Shown here: positions 1 to 7,431 of the stretch, piece by piece
Position numbering within the stretch: the first letter of the stretch is position 1
Layout of the letters: each line of letters starts with the position of its first letter
Assembly: GCA_964507025.1 (NCBI GenBank)
Contig: CAZDOK010000003.1
Span: 124,001 to 188,000 of the forward strand
DNA from: Amarobacter sp964507025
GTDB taxonomy: Bacteria > Chloroflexota > Dehalococcoidia > Tepidiformales > Tepidiformaceae
Direction: 5' to 3'
Length of the DNA stretch: 64,000 nt
Notes under the pieces: model-generated
The model's database searches: none
The model's input: the letters and a program-made list of their open reading frames with translations, nothing else
Told to the model about the DNA's origin: nothing
Translations under genes and position numbers: made by a program

Positions 1-356
1 TCCACCCCTGCGTGCGCGCGGAGCGGCAGAGCGAACCGCCGCCCGCCGTTCTCCCGCAGTTCGGACGCGGGTGGGGCAGGTGGGCTCGCAGGAGGGACGA
101 TCGCGCCTTCCGTCAGCCCGCCGGCCCGGTTGGCCAGGCGCGCATCGGACGGCGGAGTGGGAGTGGCGGAGGCGGACGACAGGGTACGTTCGCCGTTGGT
201 GGTGGTACCAGTGCCGGAGCCACCGCGGAACTCCATGACCAGGATGAGCGCTACGACTCCGAGCGAGACCGCGACACCGGCCGCAACGGGAAGCCATGGG
301 CGCCGCGCGGGCTTTCTTCCCCGGCGGTCGCGTGCGCGCGACCTCTGGTGGGTCAT
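1..356 (-). CDS. Membrane-anchored protein with Ser/Thr/Pro linker, C-terminus beyond left edge
   Basis: This frame is open from an ATG at 356 to the window edge, giving 118 visible residues with no stop. The N-terminus is very basic (many Arg/Lys in residues 3-19), followed by one hydrophobic segment at about residues 23-41. After that comes a low-complexity linker rich in Gly, Thr, Ser and Pro, as in proteins with a short cytoplasmic tail, one membrane helix and an extracytoplasmic C-terminal domain. The domain itself lies outside the window, so no function can be assigned. The ATG overlaps the stop codon of the DUF192 gene (ATGA), which implies translational coupling. Confidence 0.6.
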   Translation of the reverse strand, partial: MTHQRSRARDRRGRKPARRPWLPVAAGVAVSLGVVALILVMEFRGGSGTGTTTNGERTLSSASATPTPPSDARLANRAGGLTEGAIVPPASPPAPPASELRENGGRRFALPLRAHAGV

Positions 357-715
357 CCGATCGCTCCGGCGTCGGCCGGGAACTCCAGCGTGTCGCCTTC
401 GCGGATGCCAGCGGCAGCACCGCCGGGGAGCTCGATGACTCCGCGGGCGCGGCGCCCCCCGAGAGCGATCCCTGTCCAGGGACGCAGGCGGCGCGCGACC
501 TTCGTGACGGTGCCGTCGCGGTCGTAGAAGACGGCATCGATGGGGAAGCGCACGAACATCATGTGGATGGAGTTGCAGGGCCGGATGTCGAGCGCGGTGC
601 CTTCGGGGAGCCCGGAGGCGAACATGAGCCCACGGGTCCGTTCGAACACGCTTCGCGCGAGCCGCACCTCCGCCGCGAGCACGGTCCCCGTTCCCCTGAC
701 TCGTAGACTGGCCAT
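353..715 (-). CDS. DUF192 family protein
   Basis: A 120-residue protein matching the DUF192 fold. The family signatures are visible: an E-R-x-x-G-L-M segment near residues 25-31, a central IHMMFVRFPIDAVF block near residues 49-62, and a C-terminal region ending in a G-x-x-E/D loop. DUF192 proteins are small beta-rich proteins of unknown biochemical role; many are exported, but no signal peptide is visible here. The TGA stop overlaps the ATG of the following membrane protein gene, so the two are probably co-translated. A TAGTCT -10-like hexamer lies on the minus strand at 748-753. Confidence 0.85.
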   Translation of the reverse strand: MASLRVRGTGTVLAAEVRLARSVFERTRGLMFASGLPEGTALDIRPCNSIHMMFVRFPIDAVFYDRDGTVTKVARRLRPWTGIALGGRRARGVIELPGGAAAGIREGDTLEFPADAGAIG

Positions 716-804
716 TCAATTCATCCCGCGCGACGCTGGTAAGACGCAGACTACACGCGAAACGTTACGGGTTCGCGGCGGTGGGCGGCACGCTGACTGG
801 CGAG

Positions 805-1011
805 TTAGCGGCGGAGCGCGGGACGGGTGGCCGGGGCTCTCCCCTGTGCCCAGGATTCGAGCTCGTACAGGGTCGCCCGCTCGAAGGCGACCTCACGAGT
901 GAGGTACTCGCGCTCGCCGGTATCGCGGACGGTGGCCAGCCGTCCCATGTAGTAGCGGAGGCGCGCAAGGTGGAGCCGGCGGTGAAGTGCGGGGTCGCAT
1001 GAGCGGGACAT
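805..1011 (-). CDS. Small basic hypothetical protein following ferredoxin
   Basis: A 68-residue protein with many Arg and Leu residues and a predicted helical body containing an R-L-R-Y-Y-M-G-R-L stretch and a Y-L-T-R-E-V-A-F-E-R segment. I chose the ATG at 1011 because it lies just 5 nt after the ferredoxin stop; the longer frame would overlap that gene. It contains one Cys and no metal motif. The order SCP2-like, alcohol dehydrogenase, ferredoxin and this gene, with tiny gaps, looks like one operon. Function unknown. Confidence 0.55.
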   Translation of the reverse strand: MSRSCDPALHRRLHLARLRYYMGRLATVRDTGEREYLTREVAFERATLYELESWAQGRAPATRPALRR

Positions 1012-1016
1012 GGCGT

Positions 1017-1271
1017 TCAGCGGGCCCGGGCGTGGCGGAAGAAGGCGGTGGCCTTCTCGACATACTCGCGCCACTGCGCGGGCACATCGTCCTCGTGGAA
1101 TATGGCCGTGACCGGGCACGCCGCTTCACAGGCCGCGCAGTCGATGCAGCCGTCGGGGTCGATGAAGTACTGGCTTTCGCCCGCCTCGGTGTGGATGCAA
1201 TCCACGGGGCAGACGGACACGCAGGACGCGTCCATGACGTCGATGCAGGGTTCGGTGATGACGTAAGGCAT
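1017..1271 (-). CDS. fdxA: 7Fe ferredoxin (3Fe-4S plus 4Fe-4S)
   Basis: An 84-residue soluble electron carrier. Cysteines fall at 9, 17, 21, 25, 42, 45, 48 and 52. Compared with Azotobacter-type ferredoxin I, Cys9, Cys17 and Cys52 should bind a 3Fe-4S cluster and Cys21, Cys42, Cys45 and Cys48 a 4Fe-4S cluster, with Cys25 the conserved free cysteine. The length suits the short FdxA class, with a C-terminal helix ending in an Arg-rich tail. It lies 10 nt downstream of a zinc alcohol dehydrogenase gene. Zinc alcohol dehydrogenases use NAD(P), so the ferredoxin is probably co-expressed and not its direct redox partner. Confidence 0.92.
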   Translation of the reverse strand: MPYVITEPCIDVMDASCVSVCPVDCIHTEAGESQYFIDPDGCIDCAACEAACPVTAIFHEDDVPAQWREYVEKATAFFRHARAR

Positions 1272-1281
1272 GGCAGATTCC

Positions 1282-2355
1282 TCAGTCGAAGACGATCACG
1301 CTGCGGTTGACCTCGCCGGCCTTGAGGGCGGCGTAGGCCTCGTTGATCTGCGAGAGGCTCCAGCGGCGGCTGATGAGCTCGTCGATCTTCAGGCGCTTCT
1401 GGCGGTAGAGCTCCATGAGCCAGGGCATGTCGTAGGTCTGGCGGGTGGAGCCGTAGAAGCTGCCGATGATGCCCTTTTCGCCGAGGAACGCGGCGCCCGG
1501 GAGCGACACCATCTCGGTTACCGGGATCATGCCGACGACCACGGCGCGGCCGCCTCGCTTGACCATGCCAAACGCCTGCTCGGCCGTTTTCGCGAGGCCA
1601 ATGGCTTCGAAGGCGTAGTCGACGCCCCCGTCCGTCATTTCGACGACCTTCGCAACGGCCGCGTCCTTCGATGCATCGACCACATCGGTCGCGCCGAACT
1701 GGCGAGCGGCCGCGAGCTTCGATTCGAGCAGGTCGACCACGATGATGCGCGAGGCACCCGCGAGGACCGCCCCCTGGACGATGTTGAGCCCGACACCACC
1801 CGCGCCGATGACGGCGACGGTGGACCCCGCCGGGATCTTCGCGGTGTTGGTGACGGCGCCGACGCCGGTCATCACGCTGCAGCCCACCAGCGCAGCGCAT
1901 TCGAGCGGCACGCCGTCGGGCACTTTCACGCAGGCGTTGGCGGAGACGAGCTGATATTCGGCGAAGGCCGACATGTTGGCGAACTGGTGGAGCGTGCCGC
2001 CGTGCAGCCGGATACGGCCGGGGCGGCCCAGGCTGGCAGTGTTCATGCACAGGTACGGCTTGCCGAGCGTGCAGTTATCGCAGCTGCCGCACGATGCCAC
2101 GAATGCCACGACCACGCGGTCGCCCGGCTTCACACCGGTCACGCCTGGCCCGACTCGTTCGACGACGCCGGCGGATTCGTGGCCGAGCACGATCGGGACC
2201 TGCGCCGGGTAAGAGCCCTCCATGAAGTGGAGGTCCGAATGGCAAACGCCGCTTGCGGCGGTGCGCACCAGCACCTCTCCCGCGGCCGGCTCATCGATTT
2301 CGACATCCTCGATGACGAGCGGCTGGTTCGCCCCATACATCACTGCAGCCTTCAT
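1282..2355 (-). CDS. Zinc-dependent alcohol dehydrogenase (MDR superfamily)
   Basis: A 357-residue NAD(P)-dependent medium-chain dehydrogenase/reductase. Catalytic zinc ligands are seen as Cys in G-V-C-H-S-D, the G-H-E-S-A-G motif and a later Cys. The structural zinc loop has four cysteines in CGSCDNCTLGKPYLC. The Rossmann signature is A-V-I-G-A-G-G-V-G, followed by V-V-D at the end of beta-2, where Asp favours NAD over NADP. It resembles the class III/aryl-alcohol dehydrogenase branch; the actual alcohol is unknown. AAGGAGAGG lies upstream of the ATG. The neighbours are an SCP2-like protein upstream and a ferredoxin downstream, which would suit lipid or long-chain alcohol oxidation (inference). 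Confidence 0.9.
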   Translation of the reverse strand: MKAAVMYGANQPLVIEDVEIDEPAAGEVLVRTAASGVCHSDLHFMEGSYPAQVPIVLGHESAGVVERVGPGVTGVKPGDRVVVAFVASCGSCDNCTLGKPYLCMNTASLGRPGRIRLHGGTLHQFANMSAFAEYQLVSANACVKVPDGVPLECAALVGCSVMTGVGAVTNTAKIPAGSTVAVIGAGGVGLNIVQGAVLAGASRIIVVDLLESKLAAARQFGATDVVDASKDAAVAKVVEMTDGGVDYAFEAIGLAKTAEQAFGMVKRGGRAVVVGMIPVTEMVSLPGAAFLGEKGIIGSFYGSTRQTYDMPWLMELYRQKRLKIDELISRRWSLSQINEAYAALKAGEVNRSVIVFD

Positions 2356-2387
2356 TGAGTCTTCCCCTCTCCTTCGCCTGGTCGCTG

Positions 2388-2837
2388 TCAGAACGTGGTC
2401 TCGATGCGCGAGGACAGATCGAAGAAGTCCTGGAACGACTGGTTGAAGCGGTAGAACGCATCGCGCGCATCGCCGTCCGAGTAGCCAGCCTTCGAGCGGG
2501 CGACGCCGTTCGGGTCTTCGCCATCGAGCGAATTGAGGGTGTACTTCCCTTCGGCGCGGCCGTGCTGCTTGATGTTCTCAAGCATCGCTCGCCAGGTCTC
2601 GGGCTCGAGTTCCAGGTAGAAGTCCACGTCCGCGAGCCCCGCTTCGTCGATCTTTTCCACCGACGTGATCGAGTAGACAGCGAAGTTGAGGCGGTAGATT
2701 TCGTCGCCGCACTTCACCGCCATGGTCGTATCGGCCTGGCCGTTCCGCCGCTGGAGTTCGATCTCCTGGTTATAGATGTCGCGGAGTGTCTCGAACCACT
2801 CCAGCGACGGGAATTTCAGCGCAGTCATTGTCGTCAT
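2388..2837 (-). CDS. SCP2-like lipid-binding domain protein
   Basis: A 149-residue soluble protein starting M-T-T-M-T-A-L-K-F. I chose the ATG at 2837 because GGGAGGT stands 10 nt upstream; upstream in-frame codons read as non-coding. The layout (N-terminal helix, beta strands, then D-F-Y-L-E-L-E-P-E-T-W near the middle and a helical C-terminus) resembles the sterol carrier protein 2 fold, which binds lipids or acyl-CoA in a hydrophobic tunnel. The match is by pattern only and is not certain. It sits 32 nt before the alcohol dehydrogenase gene, so a lipophilic substrate carrier for that enzyme is a reasonable inference. Confidence 0.6.
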   Translation of the reverse strand: MTTMTALKFPSLEWFETLRDIYNQEIELQRRNGQADTTMAVKCGDEIYRLNFAVYSITSVEKIDEAGLADVDFYLELEPETWRAMLENIKQHGRAEGKYTLNSLDGEDPNGVARSKAGYSDGDARDAFYRFNQSFQDFFDLSSRIETTF

Positions 2838-2961
2838 TGTGCCCAAACCTCCCGGGTGCGACGAGTCTACGGAGCGGCGTGCCGGGCCTGCCATCGGGCC
2901 GAAGGAGCAACTGGGAGGACCGAATGGTGTAGGCCCTCGGGGAAGGCGATGTGGGCCACGA

Positions 2962-3642
2962 TTACTGTTCCCGGGCAGCCCCGGCCGGCGAGCTGGTGTG
3001 CCGCAGGTACACGCTCACGGCCTGGGTACGGTTGTGCACGCCGAGTTTCTGGAAGATGTTGCCCAGGTGAGTCTTGACCGTCTTGGCGGAGATCACCAGC
3101 TCCGCGCCGATATCAGCGTTCGACAGGCCCCGGGCCAGGCAACCGAGGATGACGCGCTCTTGCGGCGTCAGCTTCGCGATCGGGGAGCTGTCGGGCGCCG
3201 CCGCTTCACCATCTTCGAGCACGCGCATGATGAGGCGTGATGCGGCATCCCCGCTCAGGACAGACTCATTGTGTGCCGCGAGCCGGATCGCATTGAAGAG
3301 GTACTCGGGCTCCACATCCTTCACCAGGTAGCCCGATGCCCCGGCGCGCAGCGCGCCGAAAATCAGCTCATCATCGAGGAACGTGGACAACGCCAGGACC
3401 CGTACATCCGGGTGAGCGTTGCGGATGCTCGAAGTGGCAACGGAGCCGCTGATCCCCGGCAGACGGACATCCATCAGCACCACATCCGGGTGACAGCTCT
3501 CGATTGCCTCGATCGCCTGCTCGCCGCTTGCCGCCTCGCCCACCACCGTGATGTCGTCGACGGTTTCGATGAGCCGCTTGAGGCCCTCCCGCACGATGCG
3601 GTGGTCGTCGCAGAGCAGGACGCGGATGGTCGCGTGGGACAT
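2962..3642 (-). CDS. NarL/FixJ-family response regulator
   Basis: A 226-residue two-component regulator. The receiver domain (about residues 5-125) has the acidic pair in L-L-C-D-D-H, the phospho-acceptor Asp58 in L-M-D-V-R-L-P-G and the conserved Lys in Y-L-V-K-D. A LuxR-type helix-turn-helix at about residues 155-215 contains L-T-P-Q-E-R and K-T-V-K-T-H-L-G-N-I-F. AAAGGAG lies 7 nt before the ATG and overlaps the stop of the kinase gene, so kinase and regulator are co-transcribed. The promoter targets are not evident from this window. Confidence 0.93.
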   Translation of the reverse strand: MSHATIRVLLCDDHRIVREGLKRLIETVDDITVVGEAASGEQAIEAIESCHPDVVLMDVRLPGISGSVATSSIRNAHPDVRVLALSTFLDDELIFGALRAGASGYLVKDVEPEYLFNAIRLAAHNESVLSGDAASRLIMRVLEDGEAAAPDSSPIAKLTPQERVILGCLARGLSNADIGAELVISAKTVKTHLGNIFQKLGVHNRTQAVSVYLRHTSSPAGAAREQ

Positions 3643-3654
3643 AGTTCAACTCCT

Positions 3655-4785
3655 TTAGGCCAGGGGCAGGACGCATTCGACGCGTGTGCCAAGCCCCGCG
3701 ACCGCGTGCACCGAAAGCTCGCCGCCAAACGACGCCGCGCGCTCTCGCATTCCCGAAATGCCGAACGAGCCCGGTCCGGGTTCTTCGATCGCGCCCACTC
3801 CATCATCGGTGATCGCCATCACGACGCGGTCATCGTCGATGTTCACCAGGACTTCGGCCCGCGCGGCGCCCGAATGGCGCAGCACATTGGTAAGCGCTTC
3901 CCGGGCAATCGAGAGCAGGGCCGCGATGATGTCGTCCGCCAACCGCTCGGTGGATCCGTGGACCTGGATGTCACAGGCGATCCCGGCGGCCTGCAACGGC
4001 CCGGTCACCGCCACGAGCGAATCGGCGATGGAGCGCCCCGCCCCGGCTCCGACGCGCAGGTTCCAGATCGAACGGCGCAGTTCAACCAGGGCGGCCCGCG
4101 CCACCGTGAGCGATTCCTCGATCGCGTCACGCGTGGTCTTGGGTACCCGCCGATCGACGCGGCCGGCCGCTTCGAGATTGAGGACGATGGCGGTGATGGA
4201 CTGCGTCGCCGAGTCGTGGATGTCGCGGGCAATGCGGGCCCGCTCGCGCAGGACCGCCAGCTCCGTGCTGCGTTCAAGTTCGATATCCGAGCGAATGGCC
4301 GCCCCGATGAGGCTCGCGGCCGCTTCGCAGATGGCGGTGTGCTCTTCGCCGAGCGGACGGTTCCGGCGTTTCCAGCCGAGGATGAGCACGCCCGCCACGT
4401 GATCCACCGACCAGACCGGGAACGACGACGCCCAGTGCAGCCCCTCTTCCCGGGCAAAGTAGACAGTTTCCTCGATTGGGGCCTGGCGGACGTGCCCCGC
4501 CACCGCCACCAGGTTGACGAAGGCCTCCATCGTCTCCTGGAGCTCGCCGCCCGTCATCTGTTCGATGGTGTAGGGAGTGAGCGAATAGGTGTAGACCAGG
4601 GGTGCGGCCCCGCGCACAACGCTGCGCTGGTAGAAGACGGCCGCATCCGCCCCAACAATGCCCGCCAGGCAGCGAACGGTTTGCTCGATGCGGGCCCGCT
4701 GCGACCCGGACGAAGACAGCACCCGGGCGATCTCGCCAAGGGCCGAGGCAGCGGTCGTGCGGGCCGGGGAGCTGGCTCTGGGCAT
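3655..4785 (-). CDS. GAF-domain sensor histidine kinase (HisKA_3/NarX-DegS type)
   Basis: A 376-residue cytoplasmic kinase without transmembrane segments. A GAF-like sensor domain covers about residues 25-165. The HisKA_3 dimerisation helix carries the phospho-acceptor His190 in R-I-A-R-D-I-H-D-S. The ATPase domain has the N-box in R-E-A-L-T-N-V-L-R-H-S, the D-D-G-V-G box and G-I-S-G-M-R-E-R. It should phosphorylate the response regulator encoded 12 nt downstream. The ligand of the GAF domain is unknown; soluble GAF kinases of this class often sense redox, oxygen or small molecules. Confidence 0.93.
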   Translation of the reverse strand: MPRASSPARTTAASALGEIARVLSSSGSQRARIEQTVRCLAGIVGADAAVFYQRSVVRGAAPLVYTYSLTPYTIEQMTGGELQETMEAFVNLVAVAGHVRQAPIEETVYFAREEGLHWASSFPVWSVDHVAGVLILGWKRRNRPLGEEHTAICEAAASLIGAAIRSDIELERSTELAVLRERARIARDIHDSATQSITAIVLNLEAAGRVDRRVPKTTRDAIEESLTVARAALVELRRSIWNLRVGAGAGRSIADSLVAVTGPLQAAGIACDIQVHGSTERLADDIIAALLSIAREALTNVLRHSGAARAEVLVNIDDDRVVMAITDDGVGAIEEPGPGSFGISGMRERAASFGGELSVHAVAGLGTRVECVLPLA

Positions 4786-4805
4786 ATGTCTCGCCTTATG
4801 CCGGT

Positions 4806-4811
4806 ATCATA
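4806..4811 (-). promoter_or_regulatory. -10-like hexamer of the histidine kinase operon
   Basis: Reading the minus strand, TATGAT lies 20 nt before the kinase ATG, with an AAGGCGAG ribosome-binding-like stretch between. I see no convincing -35 at 16-18 nt, so this is a weak call. Confidence 0.35.
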
Positions 4812-4858
4812 CGAGCCTGGCTCGCGCTGGTCTCTGGGGCACCGTGAGAGGAAAACGT

Positions 4859-4907
4859 GCCGGGCCTCGTGGCCGGGGAGCGGGATCGCCCGTCCACGAG
4901 GCCCGGC
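4859..4907 (-). terminator. Intrinsic terminator after the R2-like gene pair
   Basis: Two perfectly complementary 14-nt arms, GCCGGGCCTCGTGG (4859-4872) and its reverse complement (4894-4907), enclose a 21-nt loop. On the minus strand, the direction of the R2-like genes, the hairpin is followed by a TTTT tract. It separates these genes from the kinase/regulator operon. Confidence 0.75.
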
Positions 4908-4943
4908 AAGGGGGAAACCTGCGCCAGCCTTATTGCCGTGCGC

Positions 4944-6161
4944 TCATCCTGCGGCGACCGGCAGGCCGCCCGTGCGGGCTACCGCCACCAGCCCGGGGCT
5001 GACCGCCGCGTCACGATTCATCGAGATGGAATCGAGCAGGCTAAGATACCGCTGGAGCTGTTCGGAGCGCAGATCGCGCAGCCTCTCGATGCCCACCGCC
5101 AGGCGTTCCGTCCCGCCCGCGAACAGCACCGCGAGCGCCTCCGAGACGGCCGGGCTGTGGACCAGCTCATCGGCCAGGGCAGCCTCGGCCCTCCCCAGGA
5201 ACCCCTGCAGGTACTCACGGCCATTGGGGTGGTACTGCAGATAGTACGCGAGGTGCCGCACACCGTACTCGAGGTGCCGCCGGCTATCGCGCGCCAGCAG
5301 CCCGAAGAGCTTGCGATCGACCGCCGACGGGCACGCCTCGGCCAGCTTCTCGAACGTGGCGACCTCGTAGACCTTGTACACGAAGCACACCGACGTGATC
5401 CACTCGGTGGCCTTGAGCGCCCCAAACCACGTGCGGTAGATCGTGCCGAGGTTGCTCTGGAGCAGGCCGCCGCCGTTGGCGAGCGCGCGCTTGCGCAGCG
5501 CCTCAACCTTGCGCCCCGCATCGAAGTTCTGCACCGAGAGCAGGTTCTTCACATCGTGGAAACCGTAGGCGATCCGCTCCTCCCACGCGGCGATGATCTT
5601 TTGCTCGGCAAGACCGTTCTCGGCGAACGACGTGGCGATCTGGCAGATGGCACGCTCGATCTCGTCGGGCTGCGTTTCGAGGGCGGGCCAGTCGATATCG
5701 ACGGCGGGGATCCAGCGGTCGCGGATGCCCTGCTCGTAGAGCACATCAGCGTCTTCGGCCCAGACCTCGCTCTTCGTGTAGATGCTGTAGGGGCCGGGCA
5801 TGTAGGCGCCGGGCGTGGGATGCGACCCCAGCGGCGTATCGTTTTCATACGGCCAGTGGTCGGGAACGGTGCCATACGTACCGATGTTGATTTCGCGCAT
5901 GCCCAGGCCGTTGGGCCCCGGCCGGGCGCGCATGCCGAGCTGCGTCGTGGGGCGTGCCCACTTGAAGCTCATCCCGGCGATCGCGGGATTCTCCGTGGCA
6001 GCCCGGAGGAACGAGCGAGCCGATTCCACATCCAGTTTCAGCGCCAGCAATGAGTGCACGGTATCGACCGGGAGCGCCGATTGCTCGAACTCCGCAACAA
6101 GGTCGTCCGGCCAGCCTATCTCGCCAGCGCGAAGCTTTACCCCTTCAGCAAGTGCCGCCAT
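4944..6161 (-). CDS. R2/ferritin-like protein that has lost its diiron ligands
   Basis: A 405-residue paralogue of the gene just upstream (352 residues). The two share motifs such as R-K-R-A-L-x-N-G-G-G-L, S-E-V/S-D-V-W and R-H-L-x-x-G-V-x-H-L. The metal-binding positions are replaced here: the first E-x-x-H is Ala215 and Lys218, the second is Ser293 and His296, and the first-helix Glu lies in a region without an equivalent acid. It therefore should not hold a standard diiron centre and may be a structural or regulatory partner, as seen for inactive R2 or monooxygenase beta subunits in other systems (inference). It begins 5 nt after its partner's stop, with GGAGG upstream. Confidence 0.75.
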   Translation of the reverse strand: MAALAEGVKLRAGEIGWPDDLVAEFEQSALPVDTVHSLLALKLDVESARSFLRAATENPAIAGMSFKWARPTTQLGMRARPGPNGLGMREINIGTYGTVPDHWPYENDTPLGSHPTPGAYMPGPYSIYTKSEVWAEDADVLYEQGIRDRWIPAVDIDWPALETQPDEIERAICQIATSFAENGLAEQKIIAAWEERIAYGFHDVKNLLSVQNFDAGRKVEALRKRALANGGGLLQSNLGTIYRTWFGALKATEWITSVCFVYKVYEVATFEKLAEACPSAVDRKLFGLLARDSRRHLEYGVRHLAYYLQYHPNGREYLQGFLGRAEAALADELVHSPAVSEALAVLFAGGTERLAVGIERLRDLRSEQLQRYLSLLDSISMNRDAAVSPGLVAVARTGGLPVAAG

Positions 6162-6166
6162 TCCGT

Positions 6167-7225
6167 TTAGTCCTCCAGGAACATTTTCATGCTCGGAGCC
6201 ATCCGCTGGCGGCGGTCGCCAAGGCCGATGACTTCGAGCCGGTGCATGTATTCGTTGATCTGCTTCTTGCGCATGATCAGGAGCTTCTTGAAGCCTTCAT
6301 CGATGTTCTTGATGCCGCCGCCGGCGAGCACGGCCAGCGCCTCGCTCGTCGCCGGGTTCGTCGTGAGACTGCCCTGCGACTGGCCGAGTGCACCTTCCTG
6401 GATATCCAGGTAGTGGTGGAGCTGCTCCTTGCGTTCCGGTTCGACATCCATGAGGTACTTCAGATGGGTCACGCCGAACGCCAGGTGCCGGGACTCGTCC
6501 TGGGCCGAAAGCCGGAAGATCCGCTTCTCCGCCTCGTTGTTCGAGATGAGCTCGCCCATCCGGAAGATCGTCTGCACAAAGCCCTCGCCAACGAGGTGCA
6601 GGCGCGCGGTCATCTCCGTGAAATCGTCCGCCGAGAGCAGCTGCGATGCGCCGAACCCCGCGTCGGTCAGGCCGCCGCCGTTGACCAGCGCCCGCTTGCG
6701 GAACACATCCTCGTGCCGCGACTCATCCATGAGCTGAGTGCCAAGGAACAGCTGCGTCTCGAACTGCTCGGGGTGGACGGTGCCCATGAACCGGCCAGGG
6801 AGGTCACCCGCGATGAATTCCACCTGGGTGAGGAAGGTGCACAGCGTGCACATCGCCATCTCGATGTCGTCGGGGAGCTCCTTGATTTCCTCCCACGGGA
6901 TATCGACAGCGGAGGACCACTGGCGCTGCATCGCCTCTTCATAGAGGAGGAGGGCTGATTCGGACCAGACATCGGACTTCGTCTTGTACTGGTTGCGGTG
7001 CGCCGCCGACCGCGGGTCGGGCCGCGCGCCACGCATGGCCAAGGTCGCCCAGCCGGCATCGGGCGGGGCCTCACCATAGATCGGCAGCTGGCGAAGGTTT
7101 TCGAGCGTGAGGCCCTTGGCGCCCGGTTCGGCGCGCGTGCCCCAGCCGTCCTCGATATTGAGCCAGGACAGGTCCAGTCCCGGTTCCATGACCTTTGTGG
7201 TCGATGATGCGCTCATGCTTTGCAT
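6167..7225 (-). CDS. Diiron R2-like/ferritin-like oxidoreductase subunit
   Basis: A 352-residue four-helix-bundle protein with a full carboxylate-bridged dimetal site: Glu136 (Q-V-E-F), Glu168/His171 (D-E-S-R-H), Glu214 (V-G-E-G-F) and Glu244/His247 (D-E-S-R-H). The pattern and spacing match the ribonucleotide reductase R2 and R2lox superfamily. No large (R1) subunit is next to it, so a ligand-binding oxidase or oxygenase role is at least as likely as nucleotide reduction. Two starts are possible: ATG 7225, where GGAGG is only 2 nt away, or ATG 7216, with GGAGG 11 nt away. It is coupled to a ligand-less paralogue downstream. Confidence 0.8.
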   Translation of the reverse strand: MQSMSASSTTKVMEPGLDLSWLNIEDGWGTRAEPGAKGLTLENLRQLPIYGEAPPDAGWATLAMRGARPDPRSAAHRNQYKTKSDVWSESALLLYEEAMQRQWSSAVDIPWEEIKELPDDIEMAMCTLCTFLTQVEFIAGDLPGRFMGTVHPEQFETQLFLGTQLMDESRHEDVFRKRALVNGGGLTDAGFGASQLLSADDFTEMTARLHLVGEGFVQTIFRMGELISNNEAEKRIFRLSAQDESRHLAFGVTHLKYLMDVEPERKEQLHHYLDIQEGALGQSQGSLTTNPATSEALAVLAGGGIKNIDEGFKKLLIMRKKQINEYMHRLEVIGLGDRRQRMAPSMKMFLED

Positions 7226-7315
7226 GCCCTCCAGTGGGGTTTTCAGGTCTGCCGCCTATTCCACCACGCGAGAGGATGCGCTGGATATGCATCTGCTGAC
7301 CGAATTTGGAGGACC

Positions 7316-7333
7316 GGAAGTCCTAGGACCTCC
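7316..7333. promoter_or_regulatory. Near-palindrome in the R2-like/Dpp divergent gap
   Basis: GGAAGTCCTAGGACCTCC is an 18-bp palindrome with one mismatched pair, built on a perfect GTCCTAGGAC core (7320-7329). It lies in the 206-bp gap between the divergent R2-like and dppB-like genes. Position and symmetry suggest an operator. A TAGACT -10-like hexamer at 7386-7391 faces the transporter genes; the rest of the gap holds nothing else I recognise. Confidence 0.4.
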
Positions 7334-7431
7334 ACACCCACGAAATTAGGCCGTCGAGCCTATGCCCCCAATAGACGCCACTTATTAGACTCCGCCCCGA
7401 CCCAATTCGACGGCAGGGTGGTCAGAACCCG

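Noticed and set aside
805..1119. Longer 104-residue version of the small gene after the ferredoxin
   Set aside because: Its first 36 residues lie inside the ferredoxin gene and have no ribosome-binding site; the ATG at 1011 fits better.
3271..5244. 657-residue open frame on the plus strand
   Set aside because: Shadow of the kinase and regulator genes on the other strand; no family motif.
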